Below are positions 59,980 through 64,000 of a stretch of DNA of 64,000 bases, piece after piece; within the stretch, counting starts at the first letter, position 1; each line of letters begins with the position of its first letter. The stretch comes from Chitinophaga pinensis. GTDB lineage: Bacteria; Bacteroidota; Bacteroidia; UBA4408. The position numbers and the translations under genes are program-made. The stretch is taken from the NCBI GenBank assembly GCA_945861665.1, contig CAMAVS010000011.1, positions 1-64,000 of the forward strand, written 5' to 3'. The notes under the pieces are model-generated. The model saw only the letters and a list, made by a program, of their open reading frames with translations. It did not search any database and was not told the DNA's origin.

Positions 59980-61212
59980 ATGGAGCAAAAAGGAAATGAG
60001 TTGAAAATAGTGGTACTTGGTGGTGGAGCAGCGGGCTTTTTCGCTGCTGTTAATGCCGCTTCTATTCACAAAAATGTCAAAGTAGTTTTACTTGAAAAAA
60101 GCAACAAGCTTCTTAGCAAAGTAAGAGTTTCGGGTGGTGGAAGGTGTAATGTTACGCACGCATGTTTTGATAATAATGTATTGGTTAAAAATTATCCTCG
60201 CGGTGAAAGGGAATTAAAAAGTGCCTTTAGTCGTTTTTCTGTAAAGAATACTATTGAGTGGTTTGAGAGCAGGGGAGTTAATTTAAAAGTAGGGGCTGAT
60301 GGAAGAATGTTTCCGATTAGTGATAATTCTGAATCGATAATTGCTTGTTTGTTAGAAGAGGCTAAAAAATATGGAGTGGAAATTAAAATGGGTACCGAAG
60401 TGATTCGAATTGAAAAGCTTGATATTGGTTTTAATTTATACTTAAGAGAAGGAAATAAGCTTGAAACAAATAAATTAATAATTGCAACTGGTGGTAGTCC
60501 AAAGGAGGAAAGTTATAATTGGTTAAAACAGTTGGGGCACACTATCGAAAAACCTGTTCCTTCCTTGTTTACTTTTAATATTCCAAATGAAGAAATAACA
60601 AAGCTGATGGGTCTTTCAGTATCCAATGTGAAAGTAAAAATTGTTGGAACAAAATTAGAACAAGAAGGTCCGTTTCTAATAACACATTGGGGTTTTAGCG
60701 GCCCTGCAATTTTAAAATTATCAGCTTGGGGAGCACGTACGTTGAATGAATTGAATTATGATTTTCAATTGGCTATAAATTGGCTCCCAATTTATACTCA
60801 AAATGAGTTTAAAGAAAAATTGTTGAACAATAAAAAAGAGTTGGGAAATAAGTTAGTCATAAATTCAAAACCAACGGAAATTCCTGCACGCCTATGGGGT
60901 TATTTTTTAAATAAGGTTCAGATTAGCGAAAGCAGTCGTTGGGCAGATCTTTCAAATGCTAAATTGAGCTTGTTGTTAAATTGCTTACAACAAGATGTCT
61001 ATACAGTAAAAGGTAAAACGACTTTTAAGGAAGAATTTGTTACCTGCGGTGGAATTAATTTAAATGAAGTAGATTTTAAAACAATGCAAAGTAAAATAGT
61101 CCCCAACTTATTTTTTGCAGGTGAAGTATTGGATATAGATGGTATAACTGGAGGCTTTAATTTTCAAAATGCTTGGACAACGGCTTGGATTGCCGCCAAT
61201 GCAGTTTGCTAA
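59980..61212 (+). CDS. HI0933/YhiN-family flavoprotein
   Basis: VVLGGGAAGFFAAVNAA, SGGGRCNVTH, LFFAGEVLDIDGITGGFNFQNAWTTAWIA. Confidence 0.93.
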   Translation: MEQKGNELKIVVLGGGAAGFFAAVNAASIHKNVKVVLLEKSNKLLSKVRVSGGGRCNVTHACFDNNVLVKNYPRGERELKSAFSRFSVKNTIEWFESRGVNLKVGADGRMFPISDNSESIIACLLEEAKKYGVEIKMGTEVIRIEKLDIGFNLYLREGNKLETNKLIIATGGSPKEESYNWLKQLGHTIEKPVPSLFTFNIPNEEITKLMGLSVSNVKVKIVGTKLEQEGPFLITHWGFSGPAILKLSAWGARTLNELNYDFQLAINWLPIYTQNEFKEKLLNNKKELGNKLVINSKPTEIPARLWGYFLNKVQISESSRWADLSNAKLSLLLNCLQQDVYTVKGKTTFKEEFVTCGGINLNEVDFKTMQSKIVPNLFFAGEVLDIDGITGGFNFQNAWTTAWIAANAVC

Positions 61213-61233
61213 AACCAAAAAGAAACTAATTAG

Positions 61234-63321
61234 TTATTTATTGATAACCAATTTAGTATTCAATTCTTGATGATCTACCTTAAGTTTTACAAGGTAAATT
61301 CCCGAATTAAATGATTCTGTTGATACATTAAAAGTTTGTAACCCGGCTTGTAATATGCCATTGTGCAAACTTTTTATTTCTTTTCCAAGCATATCGTATA
61401 CAGCTAAACTAACATTTTCTTCCTTTAATAAATTAAAGGAGATGCTCGTGTTTTCTGTTGCCGGATTTGGCATTAAAGAAAAATGTAGTTTGGTTGAAAG
61501 TTCATCAATACCCGTTGGATTCCAGATATTAATATCGTCCAAGTAAATATTATTACCTCCCTGATTTGTAAACTTAAACATAATCCGTACATTATTATTT
61601 CCTGCATATCCTGATAATGGAATATAGTCTTCACGCCATTCAAAAATACCCGATGGTACAAATGCAAAATCTTGGGCAATACTTGTAGCAAGTGTATTTC
61701 CGCTGCGTGTACTTTTTAAGGTCCAGGTTTTTCCGCAATTGGCGCTTACATATATTTGTAATTTATTTTGAGTAGAAAGGGAGCTTGTTTTTTGTACATA
61801 AGCAACTTTCCAATACAATATAGGATTCGGTATGGTTGTAAAATTATAAGAAGGACTTATAAGCATATCTGTTGAATTTAAATCACCAACCATATTGTCC
61901 AATTTTGCACAAGCTGCTCCGTTATAATAAGCAGATGTAGTTTGTTTCCAAGTATTGTTGTCTGCTGTTTCATCATTTACAAGCCAATTACTATTTGGAA
62001 TTGCACCACTTTCAAATGGTTCATAATAATGCCAGTCGCTGAACATTGCTGCAGCTGAGCTCACAAATACCAAACTGTTTTTTGTTTCTGTTGCAGTTCC
62101 TGCAGCGTTTGTAACTGTTAAGCTTACATTGTGCAATCCTGCAGTATTATATTGTACTGTTTGGCTCTGTAAGTTCGAAGTCGCGGGCGTTCCTCCTTGA
62201 AATGCCCAGCTCCAAGTAGCCGGAAGTCCGTTATACGAACCATCTACAAAATTAATAGAGTTGCCTGCACAAATGTAAAGTAATTCTTGCGGTGCGAAAT
62301 CTGCAACAGGTGCACACAAAATAGGTGGAATACCATTTGTTCCAGTAGCAGCTAAATTCCCTGCCGAAATAATATTAGTTCTAACAACATTAAACACAAA
62401 ATCCATTTGAGCTTTTTGTCCTATTGTAAACATATTTTGACAAGCACCGTCACTATAGTCCATATAGTTGGTAAACATTTCACCATTCACACCAGCTCCG
62501 CAAACATTATTTGGATTATGAGGAAAAGCAGGACATCCATTATTGGCTCCATAATGAATTGGAGTATCGTTAATATTGTCATTGCCACACTGAGCATCTC
62601 CCCATATATGTCGCAAACCAAGCCAATGACCCACTTCGTGTGTAAGGGTTCGGCCTTTATAATTGAATGGGTCGGGACCTATACAGCCTACCACATCTGA
62701 ACGTAGCATCACACCATCTGTTGCTGCAGGACCAAATCCAGGAAATTGTGCATACCCTAGTATTGTCCCAGCCCCACCTTGACTATCAATAAACTTTACT
62801 ACCCAAATATTTAAATATTTATTGCTAGGCCAATAACTCAATGCTTTAGAATCATCATTTCCAAGATTAGTTTCTTGCGAAAAAACACGCACAATACCAT
62901 CCGTACAATTTCCATTTGGGTCCAACTGAGCTAGACGAAATTCCACATTGCAATCTGCAGATAATTGCTTAAATGGGGATGGTGTATTTATTGTGTCTGC
63001 ATTCAGTCGTCTGTAATCCTTATTCAATGAATCAATCTGATTTCTAATCCAAGATGCCGGAATATTTTCTGAACCACCTTCGTGAATAATATGAAAAACT
63101 ACAGGTATTATACGAGCAGCCATTTGGACTTGCAAATCAGGCTTAGGTTTAGGTAAACTCTCAAGCCACTCATTAAAATGATCTTTTCGATATTGTAGAG
63201 AAGGGTTTTTATCTATTAGTTTTTGCATCATCTCATTCGTGTAACAAGGTATAACTTGTTGCGCTTTTGTTACAGTAACAAAAAGTGACAATACTAAACT
63301 GAAGGCAATTATTTTTTTCAT
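61234..63321 (-). CDS. M43-family metalloprotease with PKD and T9SS domains
   Basis: TLTHEVGHWLGLRHIWGD; PKD WSWAFQGGTPATS; C-terminal LMPNPATENTSI...GIYLVKLKVDHQELNTKLVINK. Confidence 0.92.
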   Translation of the reverse strand: MKKIIAFSLVLSLFVTVTKAQQVIPCYTNEMMQKLIDKNPSLQYRKDHFNEWLESLPKPKPDLQVQMAARIIPVVFHIIHEGGSENIPASWIRNQIDSLNKDYRRLNADTINTPSPFKQLSADCNVEFRLAQLDPNGNCTDGIVRVFSQETNLGNDDSKALSYWPSNKYLNIWVVKFIDSQGGAGTILGYAQFPGFGPAATDGVMLRSDVVGCIGPDPFNYKGRTLTHEVGHWLGLRHIWGDAQCGNDNINDTPIHYGANNGCPAFPHNPNNVCGAGVNGEMFTNYMDYSDGACQNMFTIGQKAQMDFVFNVVRTNIISAGNLAATGTNGIPPILCAPVADFAPQELLYICAGNSINFVDGSYNGLPATWSWAFQGGTPATSNLQSQTVQYNTAGLHNVSLTVTNAAGTATETKNSLVFVSSAAAMFSDWHYYEPFESGAIPNSNWLVNDETADNNTWKQTTSAYYNGAACAKLDNMVGDLNSTDMLISPSYNFTTIPNPILYWKVAYVQKTSSLSTQNKLQIYVSANCGKTWTLKSTRSGNTLATSIAQDFAFVPSGIFEWREDYIPLSGYAGNNNVRIMFKFTNQGGNNIYLDDINIWNPTGIDELSTKLHFSLMPNPATENTSISFNLLKEENVSLAVYDMLGKEIKSLHNGILQAGLQTFNVSTESFNSGIYLVKLKVDHQELNTKLVINK

Positions 63322-63376
63322 ATCAAGTGATTAACTCCAATAAATTTACAATAAAAAATCAGTAACACAAAATTCT

Positions 63377-64000
63377 TTAGCTCAATGCTTGTTTAAGGTC
63401 TTCCAATAAGTCATCAATGTGTTCAATGCCAACACTAAAACGTAGCAACGAATCAACTACACCAACCCTCTCTCTTTCCTCTTTTGGTATCGATGCGTGT
63501 GTCATTGTTGCGGGGTGATTCACTAAGGATTCTACTCCACCCAATGATTCTGCCAAAGAGAATACTTGAAAATTAGATGCGATGCGGAATGTTTCTTCCT
63601 TATCTCCTTTTATCACTACAGAAACCATTCCTCCAAAATCGTGCATTTGTTTTTTTGCAATTTCGTGATTGGGGTGATCAATAAATCCTGGCCAATATAT
63701 TTTTTCAATTTTGGGATGTGATTTTAAATATTCGGCAACTTTTCTGCCATTGTAACAATGTCGTTCCATACGTATGTGCAATGTTTTTAAGCCACGAATT
63801 ACTAAAAAGCTGTCCATTGGTCCAGGTGTTGCACCGCAAGAATTATGTATAAAAGCAAGCTGCTCGTATAAACTATCGCTATTCAAACACAAGGCTCCCA
63901 TAATTACATCGCTGTGTCCACCCAAGTATTTTGTTACTGAGTGCATAATAATATCTGCTCCAAGTGCAAGTGGATTTTGTAAAAAGGGTGATGCAAAAGT
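63377..64000 (-). CDS. Cystathionine gamma-synthase/lyase-type PLP enzyme (5' end beyond window)
   Basis: LGADIIMHSVTKYLGGHSDVIMG PLP-Lys motif; SLGGVESLVNHPATMTHASIP; frame open to window end. Confidence 0.93.
   Translation of the reverse strand, partial: TFASPFLQNPLALGADIIMHSVTKYLGGHSDVIMGALCLNSDSLYEQLAFIHNSCGATPGPMDSFLVIRGLKTLHIRMERHCYNGRKVAEYLKSHPKIEKIYWPGFIDHPNHEIAKKQMHDFGGMVSVVIKGDKEETFRIASNFQVFSLAESLGGVESLVNHPATMTHASIPKEERERVGVVDSLLRFSVGIEHIDDLLEDLKQALS

Overview
Bacteroidota chromosome window (SprA and other type IX secretion cargo, MaeB, GcvH, RuvA, PolA, ExbB/ExbD/TonB, DsbD, HutU). Positions 1-13776 form an accessory defence island with all genes on the minus strand. It holds (i) a type II Zorya-like operon (zorA, zorB, HNH zorE), (ii) a DUF262/DUF1524 GmrSD-like gene, and (iii) a seven-gene restriction-like operon: 132-aa unknown, XRE HTH, C5 DNA methyltransferase, MORC/MutL-type GHKL ATPase, Z1 ATPase, DUF4420 PD-(D/E)XK, 242-aa unknown (related to Mza / MORC-Z1 systems). 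Main discovery: each of the three units ends in a foldable ATAAC...GTTAT element (238-367, 8432-8507, 10327-10456). The sequence opening each unit is the exact reverse complement of the first box of the element closing that same unit (GTTATGCG/CGCATAAC, GTTATGTG/CACATAAC, GTTATAGCC/GGCTATAAC). That is the signature expected of integron gene cassettes with attC sites, but here the cassettes would be 1.9-8.2 kb and carry whole antiphage operons. A second structural repeat family (four hairpins with different, internally complementary stems and a fixed TCTT/ATGT internal loop) brackets the two multigene operons. The rest of the window is mostly ordinary core genome, plus several gene remnants (VanZ, SiaC-like, anti-sigma, multicopper oxidase) and a secreted copper/redox cluster with an HMA-AraC fusion regulator. 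All family assignments come from motif recognition by eye; no database search was run.
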